Positions 18,019 to 26,485 of a stretch of DNA of 64,000 nt are shown here, one piece after another. The translations under genes were made by a program, and so were the position numbers. Each line of letters starts with the position of its first letter. The first letter of the stretch is position 1. The stretch is taken from positions 124,001 through 188,000 of the forward strand of contig NZ_JBAKBF010000005.1 in the NCBI RefSeq assembly GCF_036881715.1, read 5' to 3'. Below the pieces are notes generated by a model. The model searched no databases and was not told where the DNA came from. It saw only the letters and a list, made by a program, of their open reading frames with translations. This DNA is from Pannonibacter anstelovis. Lineage in GTDB: Bacteria; Pseudomonadota; Alphaproteobacteria; Rhizobiales; Stappiaceae.

Positions 18019-18590
18019 GATCATTCCCCGATTTCGTTGCAATCAGGGTAGGCAGAGCCATTGAAGGAAGCGTTAATCCGCGACAGTAAGGGGTGGAGGA
18101 GCGCAAATTTTGCAAGCATAAATCAGAGAAAACGCGTTTAATTTATAATGACTTCGCAGAATTACCTAGGGGAATTTGACGTCTGTTTGGTGCTCGCGTT
18201 TGCGCCGAAAGTAAGGAGTTTGATAAGTATTGCAGCCGTGGGTTGGCTTTTGCCATTTACGGGCAACCTTCAAGCATTGATCAGAGAAAATGGTGGCGAT
18301 GCAGGTACGCTCTTGCGAGTTTGACAGGATAGAATGGTTTCTGAACGATGGCCTAAATTTTTCACGCGTTGACGTGACGATGCTTGTGACGGGCAAGATC
18401 CGCCGCCACGGTGGTTTGCGTTCGAGCTGTGGTCTGTCCGTCTCTCCCGCGAGGATCTGCGTCAGCGCACCTACGCTATCGTCTATCACCGCTGCCATGC
18501 CTTGTGGCTTACGGCGACCAAATTCTACCCCCGGCGGTTCAATTGAACCGGAGCGCTATCCGTAAATTTATGCTAATTCATTGGAAATAA
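18019..18590. other. Gene-poor, lower-GC region next to tRNA-Val
   Basis: No complete gene. 18019-18280 holds the chemoreceptor's upstream region and AT-rich sequence. 18290-18546 carries two protein-like reading frames described separately. No integrase, att repeat or IS end was recognised. Confidence 0.4.
18290..18546 (+). pseudogene. Possible decayed small gene
   Basis: Frame one from the ATG at 18290 reads MVAMQVRSCEFDRIEWFLN, then FSRVDVTMLVTGKIRR, and loses protein character near 18405. A second frame, shifted by one base, then reads PRWFAFELWSVRLSREDL, QRTYAIVYHRCHALWLTATK and stops at 18544-18546. Joined by a frameshift, the two give about 85 residues of ordinary composition. I do not recognise the family. 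It may be chance, given the short lengths. Confidence 0.25.
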
Positions 18591-18665
18591 TGGTGGGCGA
18601 TGCAGGGATTGAACCTGCGACCTTTCCGGTGTGAACGGAACGCTCTCCCGCTGAGCTAATCGCCC
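18591..18665 (-). tRNA. tRNA-Val (anticodon CAC)
   Basis: On the minus strand a 75-nt cloverleaf fits completely. The acceptor pairs GGGCGAT with ATCGCCC, the D stem is GCTC/GAGC, and the anticodon stem is TTCCG/CGGAA around loop TTCACAC. A 5-base variable loop follows, then T stem GCAGG/CCTGC with loop TTCAATC, discriminator A, and an encoded CCA at 18593-18591. Anticodon CAC reads GUG. Confidence 0.95.
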
Positions 18666-18736
18666 GCCGCTGTGCAGCGTGGGACGGCTTCTATGATATT
18701 CTGCAGACCTGCGCAAGAGGGGCTGAGACAAGAATT

Positions 18737-19435
18737 TCAGGGTTGTGAACAGCCCTGTGCATGTGGTGTGAGAGGGATACGCAGGGTTTCAATTGCAGCT
18801 GCGAGGTCGGCAAACGCGGATATCACCCGGTCAGGTGAAAGATCCGCCACCGGGACACTGGCGTAACCAAAATCGACAGCAATGACGGGGATTTGAGCTG
18901 CCCGGGCTGCGGCGATATCGGTCGCTGTATCGCCAATCATTATCGCCTTGCAGGGCTCTCCGCCTGCACGCCGTATGGCTCCAAGCACCGGCAGGGAATC
19001 CGGCTTGGGCCTTGGATACGTGTTGCCGCCAACGATGGAGCCGAACAGGCCGGTCAGGGACAGCTCATCGAGTAGCTTACGGGCCAGGTTTTCCGGTTTG
19101 TTGGTGCAGATTGCCAGCCGCCAGCCGCTGCTGGCCAGGCTTTGCAAAGTCTCGGGAACGCCTTCATATGTCCGGCTGAATTTGGCGATATTGGCCTCAT
19201 AGTAGTTCAGGAAATCAGTCCGCATTGCGTCCAGCAGAGCTTGTGCGGGATCGGCACCATGAAAAAGCAGGCCAAGACGGATCAATGCCGCAGCACCATT
19301 CCCGGCCTGCGGTCTGGCGAGCTCAAGCGGCACAGGCCCGTATCCGGCACCGGCGAGCGCTGCATTGAGAGCTGCCACCAGGTCTTCCGCCGTATCGGCC
19401 AGTGTTCCATCCAGGTCAAATACGAGCGTGGCCAA
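18737..19435 (-). CDS. gph: Phosphoglycolate phosphatase (HAD family)
   Basis: The 232-residue HAD hydrolase has motif I VFDLDGTLADT at its N terminus (nucleophile Asp), motif II ICTNKP, the Lys region YPRPKPDSLPVL and motif IV MIGDTATDIAAARAA. This is the Gph/CbbZ pattern: removal of phosphate from 2-phosphoglycolate, a by-product of DNA 3'-end repair or RuBisCO oxygenation. The gph-rpiA neighbourhood supports the name, although here an inserted chemoreceptor gene separates them. Other HAD sugar phosphatases look similar. Confidence 0.88.
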   Translation of the reverse strand: MATLVFDLDGTLADTAEDLVAALNAALAGAGYGPVPLELARPQAGNGAAALIRLGLLFHGADPAQALLDAMRTDFLNYYEANIAKFSRTYEGVPETLQSLASSGWRLAICTNKPENLARKLLDELSLTGLFGSIVGGNTYPRPKPDSLPVLGAIRRAGGEPCKAIMIGDTATDIAAARAAQIPVIAVDFGYASVPVADLSPDRVISAFADLAAAIETLRIPLTPHAQGCSQP

Positions 19436-19510
19436 GCGACGGCCTCCCTGTCATGTGCTGCAGCTGATTCTCTGCCGATTTTGCAACGTGCAGCGCGCAG
19501 ACGGGTGCTG

Positions 19511-21286
19511 TCAAAGCTTGTAAGCCGTCCTGAAACCGCCCCAGTGGATACCGCCCACTGTTATGGGGGCATCGACTTCCTGCAACCAAACGACGTTACC
19601 ATTTCCCATATCACGTGCATATGATTGTACAAGTACAGGTCTGGTGTTGCGTGCCGCGCTCAGGCCCGCCCTGTCGTCAAAAATGCGCTTGTTCCGGCTG
19701 TTCGCCGCGTTCCAGGCCGGATCGTCAGGCCGCTGCGGATGTGAGTAGGCTTTATTATGCACCGGCAGATAGCCGTTGCGGTCAATCGCCACACAGAATG
19801 TCATGGCAGTATCCTGCGCGAGGATGGCGTCCTGGATCTGCGGCAGGATCTGTTCCAGCTGAGCAAGGGCACGGTTGCTGTACTGCACCGGATTGGTTCC
19901 CGGGATGGATCTGTAGTCGGTGTCGAACAAGGCATCACGCGTGAGCCGGCCGCTCTCGATGAGTTTGTGCATTGCTTCGCTGATGCGGGCAGCTCCTTCC
20001 TGAGCCCGCCGGACGGCTGTGGCATTCTTCGCCTGAATGCCGTGGATGAGCTTGTCGAGGGCCGCACCCGTCATGTCGTCCATTCGGGAAAACTGGCAGT
20101 GCAGGCCATTGTCACTTCTGTTGACGATCCGCAGATCAATCTGGCCAACACCATCAAGGGAAAGACGGGCACTGGCGGCAGCTGCAATATGCGAACCATT
20201 GCTTGGCTTGAGCAGGACGCCGGCATGGGAAATGTCGCGCGCTTCGACGGCTGCAGTCTGTCCTGCCAGGGAAATTGTGCCATTGATCCGGCAGGGGAGG
20301 CGATCCTCGACCCGCCGGTCGCCGGCCGGGCTCTGACGCAGCATCATCGTGAAGCGCGGCCCGAGCGCTGAAACCGAGGCCGCCATCTTGCCCACGGCGC
20401 CGTGAACACTGGCTCCGCTTTCCTCGGCGCGGGAGACGGAATTGTTGATGGTGCTGATGCGCTGGCCAACCTCGTCGATGAAGGCTGCCGTCTGGTTTGC
20501 CCTCTGACTGATGTCAGAAGTGGTCGCAACCTGTTCGCGGATCGCGTTCTCAACTTCGGCAAAACTTGGACGCAGTTCGGCAACGGCATCAATGATGCGG
20601 CTGACCGACGTGGTGCTCAGATCCGCCGAAGCTTGAAGCCGTTCGATCTTGCTGACGATTTCTTCCGTGGCTTTCTGTGTCTCCACCGAAAGCGCCTTCA
20701 CTTCACTGGCAACAACTGCAAATCCACGCCCGGCGTCTCCGGCGCGGGCTGCCTCGATAGTGGCATTCAGCGCCAGAAGGTTGGTTTGCTTGGCGATGCC
20801 TGAAATCAGCCGGACAACATTGGCGATATCCGAGATCGCTGCCGTCAGTTCCAGAACCCCGGAATTGGCCTCGGTCGCGGCGCCAGTGGCGTCCTGCGCC
20901 AGCTTGCCCGAGCGTTCGACGAGTGCACCAATCTGCCCGCTGGATCCCGCCAGTTCTTCGATGGAAGCAGCAAGTTCCGACATTGTGCCAGTGGCGTTAC
21001 CTGCTTCCGATTGGAGATCCAGCGCATCGGCACGTATCGTCTTCAGCGTATCCTGCTGCGAAGAAAGGAGGTTTCGAAGGTCGTCCGTTTCTGATGAGAC
21101 CTGTGCCGTTGCTCTGCGCAGGTCCGTTTCTATCATGTCGATTGCGTTACCAATCCGGCGAGTGGCGTCATCCGGTTGTTCTTGTGTATCGGCCGGCGCA
21201 ACGACTTGCGTCTTCAGCCCGAATTCATCTTCTCCCTCAGCCTTGAGAGACTTTGAAAAGAGCGGGGACCTGAAGTGCGGGCGCAT
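19511..21286 (-). CDS. Soluble chemoreceptor with internal PilZ domain and C-terminal sensor-like domain
   Basis: From the ATG at 21286 (AGGACA upstream) the protein has 591 residues and no membrane helix. The chemoreceptor signalling domain comes first (about 80-320), with tip KQTNLLALNATIEAARAGDAGRGFAVVASEVKAL. A PilZ domain follows (about 335-430): DRRVEDRLPCRINGTIS, with RRxxR-like and DISHAGVLL matching the c-di-GMP-binding RxxxR and (D/N)xSxxG pattern. The last about 150 residues (FCVAIDRNGYLPVHNKAYS to GGIHWGGFRTAYKL) resemble a Cache/PAS-like ligand domain placed at the C terminus. This suggests c-di-GMP-tuned cytoplasmic chemosensing. It sits between gph and rpiA, breaking an otherwise conserved pair. 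Confidence 0.85.
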   Translation of the reverse strand: MRPHFRSPLFSKSLKAEGEDEFGLKTQVVAPADTQEQPDDATRRIGNAIDMIETDLRRATAQVSSETDDLRNLLSSQQDTLKTIRADALDLQSEAGNATGTMSELAASIEELAGSSGQIGALVERSGKLAQDATGAATEANSGVLELTAAISDIANVVRLISGIAKQTNLLALNATIEAARAGDAGRGFAVVASEVKALSVETQKATEEIVSKIERLQASADLSTTSVSRIIDAVAELRPSFAEVENAIREQVATTSDISQRANQTAAFIDEVGQRISTINNSVSRAEESGASVHGAVGKMAASVSALGPRFTMMLRQSPAGDRRVEDRLPCRINGTISLAGQTAAVEARDISHAGVLLKPSNGSHIAAAASARLSLDGVGQIDLRIVNRSDNGLHCQFSRMDDMTGAALDKLIHGIQAKNATAVRRAQEGAARISEAMHKLIESGRLTRDALFDTDYRSIPGTNPVQYSNRALAQLEQILPQIQDAILAQDTAMTFCVAIDRNGYLPVHNKAYSHPQRPDDPAWNAANSRNKRIFDDRAGLSAARNTRPVLVQSYARDMGNGNVVWLQEVDAPITVGGIHWGGFRTAYKL

Positions 21287-21532
21287 TTTATTGTCCTGAG
21301 CATGCCGAATATCGAACGTTCGCAACGTCAGCTGAACGGCAGGTTAATTTTCGGCACCCTTTCGCAACTATTCTCCCCCGCCGAAGCCACACCTAAGAGA
21401 CTTCGGCTTTGCCCTGGACATGCCGGCATGCTAATCACGCGCACAACATGCGGCTTCGGCCGGGGGCGCCGTCAGGGATGCCTCTTCCTGCCGCCGCCCA
21501 TGGGTCTTTCAACGATTGCCGGAAGGGACAGG

Positions 21533-22225
21533 ATGAGCGACGAGTTCAAGCGCCAGGCCGCCGAGCGGGCTATGGACGAAATCCGTGATGGCATGAAGGT
21601 CGGCATTGGCACCGGTTCGACTGCCGAGCATTTTGTCCGCGCTCTTGGTCAGGCCGTCCGTGCCGGGCTCAAGGTGACCGGTGTTCCAACGTCCGAACGC
21701 ACGGCTGCGCTTGCCCGCGAGGAGGGCATTCCGCTCTCCACTCTGGAAGACATGCCTGTGCTTGACGTGACCGTGGACGGCGCAGACGAGATCGATCCGG
21801 ACATGGCTCTCATCAAGGGTGGCGGTGGCGCGCTGCTGCGGGAGAAAATCGTCGCGGCTGCCTCCGGCAAGATGGTCGTTATCGCGGACAGTGGCAAACT
21901 TGTGCAGCGTCTGGGCAGGTTCCCGCTGCCTATCGAAGTCGTACCCTTTGGCCTTGGCGCCACCCGTATTGCAGTACGCGCTGTTCTCGATAGTCATGGA
22001 CTGACTGGCGAAGTCTCGCTGCGTGGCGGTGAGGACCATCCTTTTGTCACAGATGGTGGTCACTACATCCTGGATACCTCGCTGGGAGCCATTCCGGATG
22101 CTGCAAAATTGGCCGCTGACCTGAACCTCATACCCGGTGTCGTCGAGACGGGCCTGTTCATCGGGCTGGCGGCCAAGGCTTATGTGGCCGGACCACAGGG
22201 TGTGGACGTTATAACGAAAGATTGA
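21533..22225 (+). CDS. rpiA: Ribose-5-phosphate isomerase A
   Basis: The 230-residue protein starts at ATG 21533 after GGAAGGGACAGG; the open frame extends upstream to 21275 but that part is not coding. RpiA motifs are present: GIGTGSTAEHFV, TSERTAALA, TVDGADEIDPDMALIKGGGGALLREKIVA (read in parts) with the catalytic Asp and Glu, and GRFPLPIEVVPFG. It interconverts ribulose 5-phosphate and ribose 5-phosphate in the pentose phosphate pathway. It is followed after 59 bp by the DUF2059 gene and gor, an order common in this bacterial group. Confidence 0.97.
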   Translation: MSDEFKRQAAERAMDEIRDGMKVGIGTGSTAEHFVRALGQAVRAGLKVTGVPTSERTAALAREEGIPLSTLEDMPVLDVTVDGADEIDPDMALIKGGGGALLREKIVAAASGKMVVIADSGKLVQRLGRFPLPIEVVPFGLGATRIAVRAVLDSHGLTGEVSLRGGEDHPFVTDGGHYILDTSLGAIPDAAKLAADLNLIPGVVETGLFIGLAAKAYVAGPQGVDVITKD

Positions 22226-22284
22226 AGCTCTGGCCGCGGCACCTGCCGCAGCCGGGCAAAGACAATGCACGCTGGAGTTTGCAA

Positions 22285-22785
22285 ATGAATCTGAAAGCCC
22301 TCTTTTCCGCAGGGGTCGTGGTTGCCGGTCTTGCCTTTGCACCGGCCGCCATGGCGCAGGACTTGACCGAAAGCCATCTTGCTGCCGCACGCCGTGCCGT
22401 GCTTGCTACGGACGCTCTGTCTGCGTTTGATGCCATCATTCCCGAGCTTGCCGAGCGGACCACAGGAATTTTCATTCAGGCCGACCCGTCTCTGACCGGT
22501 GTGCTCGATGAAGTGGTGACCGGGGTTGCTCTCAAGATGACCGATGAGCGCCCCGAGCTGAACAAGATGGTCTTTGAAGTCTGGGCCCGCCGCCTGACCG
22601 AAGAAGAGCTGACCGAGATTGCGAACTTCTATGAGAGCCCGACGGGTAAGAAGCTGACCCAGCTGTCGCCGGAAATCAGCGCGCTGTCGATTGGCGCTGC
22701 GCGTCAGTGGCAGGACAAGCTGTCTCAGGAAATGGTGGTGCAGGTGCGCGCCGAACTGGAAAAGCGTGGCCTGATCAAGCAGTAA
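22285..22785 (+). CDS. Secreted DUF2059-family protein
   Basis: From ATG 22285 (GGAG seven bases upstream) the protein has 166 residues. A signal peptide (LKALFSAGVVVAGLAFAPAAMA) is probably cleaved before QDLTES. The mature part is all-helical. The characteristic DUF2059 region LTEEELTEIANFYESPTGKKLTQLSPEIS lies near the C terminus. Function in the periplasm is unknown; in alphaproteobacteria it is habitually found between rpiA and gor. It is probably co-transcribed with rpiA, and a terminator follows its stop. Confidence 0.9.
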   Translation: MNLKALFSAGVVVAGLAFAPAAMAQDLTESHLAAARRAVLATDALSAFDAIIPELAERTTGIFIQADPSLTGVLDEVVTGVALKMTDERPELNKMVFEVWARRLTEEELTEIANFYESPTGKKLTQLSPEISALSIGAARQWQDKLSQEMVVQVRAELEKRGLIKQ

Positions 22786-22804
22786 GCGGTTTCCGTTTAC
22801 CCAG

Positions 22805-22834
22805 CGGCCCCGGAGACGGGGCCGTTTGTTTTTG
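22805..22834 (+). terminator. Rho-independent terminator after the DUF2059 gene
   Basis: CGGCCCC / GGGGCCG stem (22805-22811 with 22818-22824), six-base loop, then TTTGTTTTTGG. It separates rpiA-DUF2059 from gor, although gor starts only 25 bp later. Confidence 0.8.
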
Positions 22835-22859
22835 GATGTGACCTGAAGGATCTCACAGG

Positions 22860-24236
22860 ATGAGCGAGTTCAACTACGATCTGTTCGTCATCGGCGGCGG
22901 CTCCGGCGGTGTGCGGGCTGCACGGATTGCTGCCACCCACGGTGCGCGCGTCGCAATTGCCGAGGAATACAGGTACGGCGGAACGTGTGTCATCCGGGGC
23001 TGCGTGCCGAAGAAGCTTTTTGTCTATGCCTCCAAGTTCTCCGAGGAGTTTGAGGACGCGGAAGGCTTCGGCTGGACGGTTGGCGAGCGCAGCTTCTCCT
23101 GGCAGACCCTGCTGGAGGCCAAGGACAAGGAAATTGCGCGGCTGGAAGGGATCTACCGCCGCAACCTCGACCGGACCGGCGTGGAGCTGTTTGACAGCCG
23201 TGCCGTCATCGAGGGGCCCAACAGTGTGCGGCTGCTCTCGACGGGGCAGGTCGTCACAGCGCGTTACATCCTGATCGCAACGGGCGGAACGCCGAATGTC
23301 GATCCCTCGCTGCCGGGCTGCGAGCATGTGATCACCTCCAACGAGGCCTTCCATCTGTCCGAAATGCCGAGGCAGGTGATTGTCGCCGGTGGCGGTTACA
23401 TCGCCGTGGAATTCGCCGGCATCTTCAACGGCCTTGGCGCCGAGACGACATTGATCTACCGCGGCGAGGAAATCCTGCGCGGCTTTGACAATGATCTGCG
23501 CAAGGCCGTGCATGAAGAGATGGAGAAGAAGGGCATCAAGATCATTTGCGGCGACACGTTCTCCGCAATCGAGAAGGGGGCAGACGGCAAGCTGACGGGT
23601 CACACCAAGGGCGGCAAGGCGCTGCCTGCCGACCAGATCCTCTTTGCCATCGGCCGCCGCCCGAATATTGCAGGCCTCGGCCTCGAGAAGGCCGGTGTGG
23701 AAGTGGGGGAGGACGGTGCCATCCGGGTGGATGAAACGTCCCGCACCTCCGTTCCTTCGATCTACGCCGTGGGCGACGTCACCAACCGGGCCAATCTCAC
23801 GCCGGTGGCCATCCGCGAAGGCCATGCCTTTGCCGATACCATCTTCGGCGGCAAGCCCTGGACGGTGGATCACAGCCTCATCGCAACGGCCGTCTTCTCC
23901 CAGCCGGAACTTGGAACGGTTGGCCTTACTCAAGAGGAAGCGCTGAAGCGCACGCCGAACCTCGACATCTACAAGACCAGCTTCCGTCCCATGAAGCACA
24001 CCCTCTCGGGTCGGGACGAGAAGATGGTGATGAAGCTGATCGTCGATGCGGATACGGACAAGGTGCTGGGCATCCATATTCTGGGGCCCGATGCTGGTGA
24101 ACTGGCACAGGTGCTCGGAATTACGCTGCAGATGGGGGCAACCAAGGCCGACTTTGACCGGACGGTCGCAGTGCATCCGACTGCCGCAGAGGAACTTGTG
24201 ACCATGCGTGAGCCTACGGAACGCCTGCGCGGCTGA
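22860..24236 (+). CDS. gor: Glutathione-disulfide reductase
   Basis: The 458-residue flavoprotein has FAD-binding LFVIGGGSGGVRAARIAA, the redox-active disulfide GGTCVIRGCVPKKL (about residues 40-53), NAD(P)-binding VAGGGYIAVEFAGIFNGLG, YAVGDVTNR, and the C-terminal HPTAAEELVTMR with the catalytic His-Glu pair. It reduces oxidised glutathione with NADPH in the cytoplasm. GTCxxRGCVPKKL with no substitutions argues against a paralogue such as trypanothione or mercuric reductase. Start is ATG 22860. Confidence 0.97.
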   Translation: MSEFNYDLFVIGGGSGGVRAARIAATHGARVAIAEEYRYGGTCVIRGCVPKKLFVYASKFSEEFEDAEGFGWTVGERSFSWQTLLEAKDKEIARLEGIYRRNLDRTGVELFDSRAVIEGPNSVRLLSTGQVVTARYILIATGGTPNVDPSLPGCEHVITSNEAFHLSEMPRQVIVAGGGYIAVEFAGIFNGLGAETTLIYRGEEILRGFDNDLRKAVHEEMEKKGIKIICGDTFSAIEKGADGKLTGHTKGGKALPADQILFAIGRRPNIAGLGLEKAGVEVGEDGAIRVDETSRTSVPSIYAVGDVTNRANLTPVAIREGHAFADTIFGGKPWTVDHSLIATAVFSQPELGTVGLTQEEALKRTPNLDIYKTSFRPMKHTLSGRDEKMVMKLIVDADTDKVLGIHILGPDAGELAQVLGITLQMGATKADFDRTVAVHPTAAEELVTMREPTERLRG

Positions 24237-24271
24237 AGCTGGATCCTGCAGCCTCACGCAGACCGAATATG

Positions 24272-24305
24272 CCTGCACCCGATAAGGCTGGCTCATCGGG
24301 TGCAG
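24272..24305. terminator. Perfect inverted repeat between convergent gor and the GGDEF gene
   Basis: CCTGCACCCGAT (24272-24283) and ATCGGGTGCAGG (24294-24305) pair perfectly over 12 bp with a 10-base loop. The location between convergent stops suggests a bidirectional terminator, although no T-run follows. Confidence 0.65.
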
Positions 24306-24380
24306 GTCAGTTCAAAGCGTTGCGTTATGGTTTTCAGAACGTGACAGGCGAGGGGCGGGAGGCTTCGTGGTCCCGCAGGC

Positions 24381-25967
24381 TTAATGCCCGCGCCCTTTCG
24401 GCGGGCGCTTGATAACAGTGCCACCATCGCTGATTGCGAGAGGGGATTTTGCTGGAATGGCAGCCGGTATCGTGCTTGTGCCGGCGTCCGTACCGGGCAC
24501 AGTATCTTCTTCTCGCGGCAAGCTTGCAGCAAAGACAAGTGTGCCGTCCCGCGCAGACTTTGCGGCGTAAAGGGCTGCATCTGCCGCGGCAAGCAGGGCC
24601 TCATCCGTGCTGCCGTCAATGGGGGCAATGGCAATGCCGATGCTGACACCAAGCTCTGCCTGGATGCCATTCGGCATCGGGATCTTCTCGTCCAGTGCTG
24701 CCATGATCCGGCGCCCCAGTGCCGCTAGCTGATCGATATCGGCAAACTCGAGCACCACGATAACGAACTCGTCGCCGCCCATGCGTCCGGCAACACCTGC
24801 GCCGCCAACTTCGGTCTCAATCCTGCGGGCAACCGTCGCGAGAACTTCGTCACCTGCCGCATGGCCATAGGTGTCGTTGATCTGCTTGAACCGGTCCAGG
24901 TCACAGCCGATCAGCGCGAAGGGTTTATCCGGCAATCCAGAGATGGCATTTGCGAGAATTGCGCTGATCTGCCGGCGGTTGGCCAGGCCCGTGAGCTGGT
25001 CGTGATCGGCCAGATAGGCAAACTCCTGTTCCCGATGTTCGAGGGAGCGGGTCAAAGTGCCAACCTTACGCGATACGGCGAAGGCAGACCCGGCAAGCAT
25101 TGCCCAAAGCAGCAGAATGGTCGGCAGGATCATTCGCCAGACATGCTCGCCCGGCGTTTCGCTTGTCCATTGGAAATGGCCGATGACCGTGCCGTCTGGT
25201 GACTTGATGGGCCAGCTCGTGCTCCCAGCAGGCGGCACCTCTCCGGGCACAAACTTCATGTCGCGGAAAGCGAGCTGGGAATTTATGTCGGCGGTAAAGC
25301 CCTCGTCGATCAGGCGGGCGGACATCAGGATGATCGGCGGTCCGGAAGGCTGCGTCACGGCTCCGTCATCCGGCACGATCGGCATGGCGCTGATGAAGGT
25401 GGGCGTCTGGTCGAGCAGGACATATGTGAAAGTGGCCATATCGTCGATGGCGGGTGGGCCGCTGCGGCCGAGACCTGACCCCGAGAGAGTGCGCAGCCCC
25501 TCGTACTTGCGCACAGCGGCCTGAGATACAGTCAGCAGCACTGAAGACGGTGGCAGGCTCTTGCGGCCGATGCGGGAGACCTCCCTGCGTGTTTCCGCCA
25601 GCAATGCGCCTTGCGGATCGACCAGGAAAGCCCGTTCGTGCCCGAAGTCATACCAGAGGGAGTCCAGCAGTTCGTAGCGGACAAAGGCCGGGTTGAACTT
25701 GATCGAGATATTGGCCACCGCCCGGTCCCAGCGGGCAAGGGTCATCTGATCCCTTGCCATCAGCCGCTGGCGGTCGTGAAGCGCACTTTCGATCAGACGC
25801 ATTTCGTTCCGCACAGCTTGCCCGTCGGCCGCCCGGGAGGCGATGTAGCCGACGTAAAGCAGGGATGCTGTTGCCAGCACCATGAGGAGCGAAGCGAGAA
25901 AATAGACTTGATACGTCAGACTCCAGCGTCCTGCCGGGTTCTTCCCTATGCCTGCCACGGATGACAC
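24381..25967 (-). CDS. Membrane diguanylate cyclase with CHASE4-like periplasmic sensor
   Basis: I favour the GTG at 25967 (AAAGGA upstream, about 528 residues) over TTG 26021. A first helix (LTYQVYFLASLLMVLATASLLYVGYI) is followed by a periplasmic domain of about 250 residues: SALHDRQRLMARDQMTLARWD, then NISIKFNPAFVRYELLDSLWYDFGHE (in parts), a CHASE4-type pattern. A second helix (ILPTILLLWAMLAGSAFAV) leads to GGDEF (HDQLTGLANRR, GCDLDRFKQINDTYGHAAGDEVL, RMGGDEFVIV). The active site is intact, so c-di-GMP synthesis is expected. RxxD is absent before GGDEF, so classical product inhibition is not predicted. The last about 60 residues are a low-complexity Pro/Thr/Ala tail. Confidence 0.9.
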   Translation of the reverse strand: MSSVAGIGKNPAGRWSLTYQVYFLASLLMVLATASLLYVGYIASRAADGQAVRNEMRLIESALHDRQRLMARDQMTLARWDRAVANISIKFNPAFVRYELLDSLWYDFGHERAFLVDPQGALLAETRREVSRIGRKSLPPSSVLLTVSQAAVRKYEGLRTLSGSGLGRSGPPAIDDMATFTYVLLDQTPTFISAMPIVPDDGAVTQPSGPPIILMSARLIDEGFTADINSQLAFRDMKFVPGEVPPAGSTSWPIKSPDGTVIGHFQWTSETPGEHVWRMILPTILLLWAMLAGSAFAVSRKVGTLTRSLEHREQEFAYLADHDQLTGLANRRQISAILANAISGLPDKPFALIGCDLDRFKQINDTYGHAAGDEVLATVARRIETEVGGAGVAGRMGGDEFVIVVLEFADIDQLAALGRRIMAALDEKIPMPNGIQAELGVSIGIAIAPIDGSTDEALLAAADAALYAAKSARDGTLVFAASLPREEDTVPGTDAGTSTIPAAIPAKSPLAISDGGTVIKRPPKGRGH

Positions 25968-26485
25968 GCTGCCAATCCTTTCTGGATCTGATGGTCCGCG
26001 CCGCGCGGATGGCCTGCGCAAGTATTAGCAGCCCACAACATACCTGTAAAAAATGATGTAGGGTATAATAGGAAACAGGCCCTTAAGTTCATCAAGGATA
26101 TCGGGGTTCTTTTCCTTCCAGGGTTGGGTCCGCGTTCTTCTTCTTGGCATTCCTCCGTATTTTTACGATGGGTCGGTGATGGAAACCGTGCCTGCCGTTC
26201 CGGCAGGCCGGGCAGGCGGGCAGTGGCCCGCCTTGCATTGCGGCACCTGAGCCACGGTCGCCCGGATTGCTGGCGGGATACTGTCCTGGACTGTAGTCTT
26301 GAGCCGTCAACCCGTGTATAAGGCCGCACGTTTCTTGTCCTTCGGGGGGAGACGTTTGCAGCACGTGATGTGAGGAAGTTCCGGCGCCCGTTCTTTTGAA
26401 GGCAGCGGGCCGACGGCAGATGCAGGGTCTGCCGCCCGTTTGCTCAAGGCAGGCAAAGCAGCCGGACCGTATTGGAGACTGTGTG
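25968..26485 (+). other. Long structured region upstream of DAHP synthase
   Basis: TATAAT at 26064-26069 is a possible -10 on the plus strand, with only a weak -35. If used, the leader would be about 410 nt. It contains a hairpin at 26190-26208 (GCCTGCCG/CGGCAGGC) and a stronger one at 26406-26438 (CGGG plus CGGCAGA pairing with TCTGCCG plus CCCG) followed by TTTG, about 45 nt before the start codon. Aromatic-rich reading stretches occur around 26107-26166 but without an in-frame start codon. Confidence 0.35.

Noticed and set aside
21275..21532. N-terminal extension of rpiA
   Set aside because: No resemblance to RpiA; a good ribosome site precedes ATG 21533.
26087..26179. Phe-rich leader peptide (AFFFLAFLRIF) before DAHP synthase
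   Set aside because: The frame has no ATG, GTG or TTG before the Phe run, so translation is not supported.
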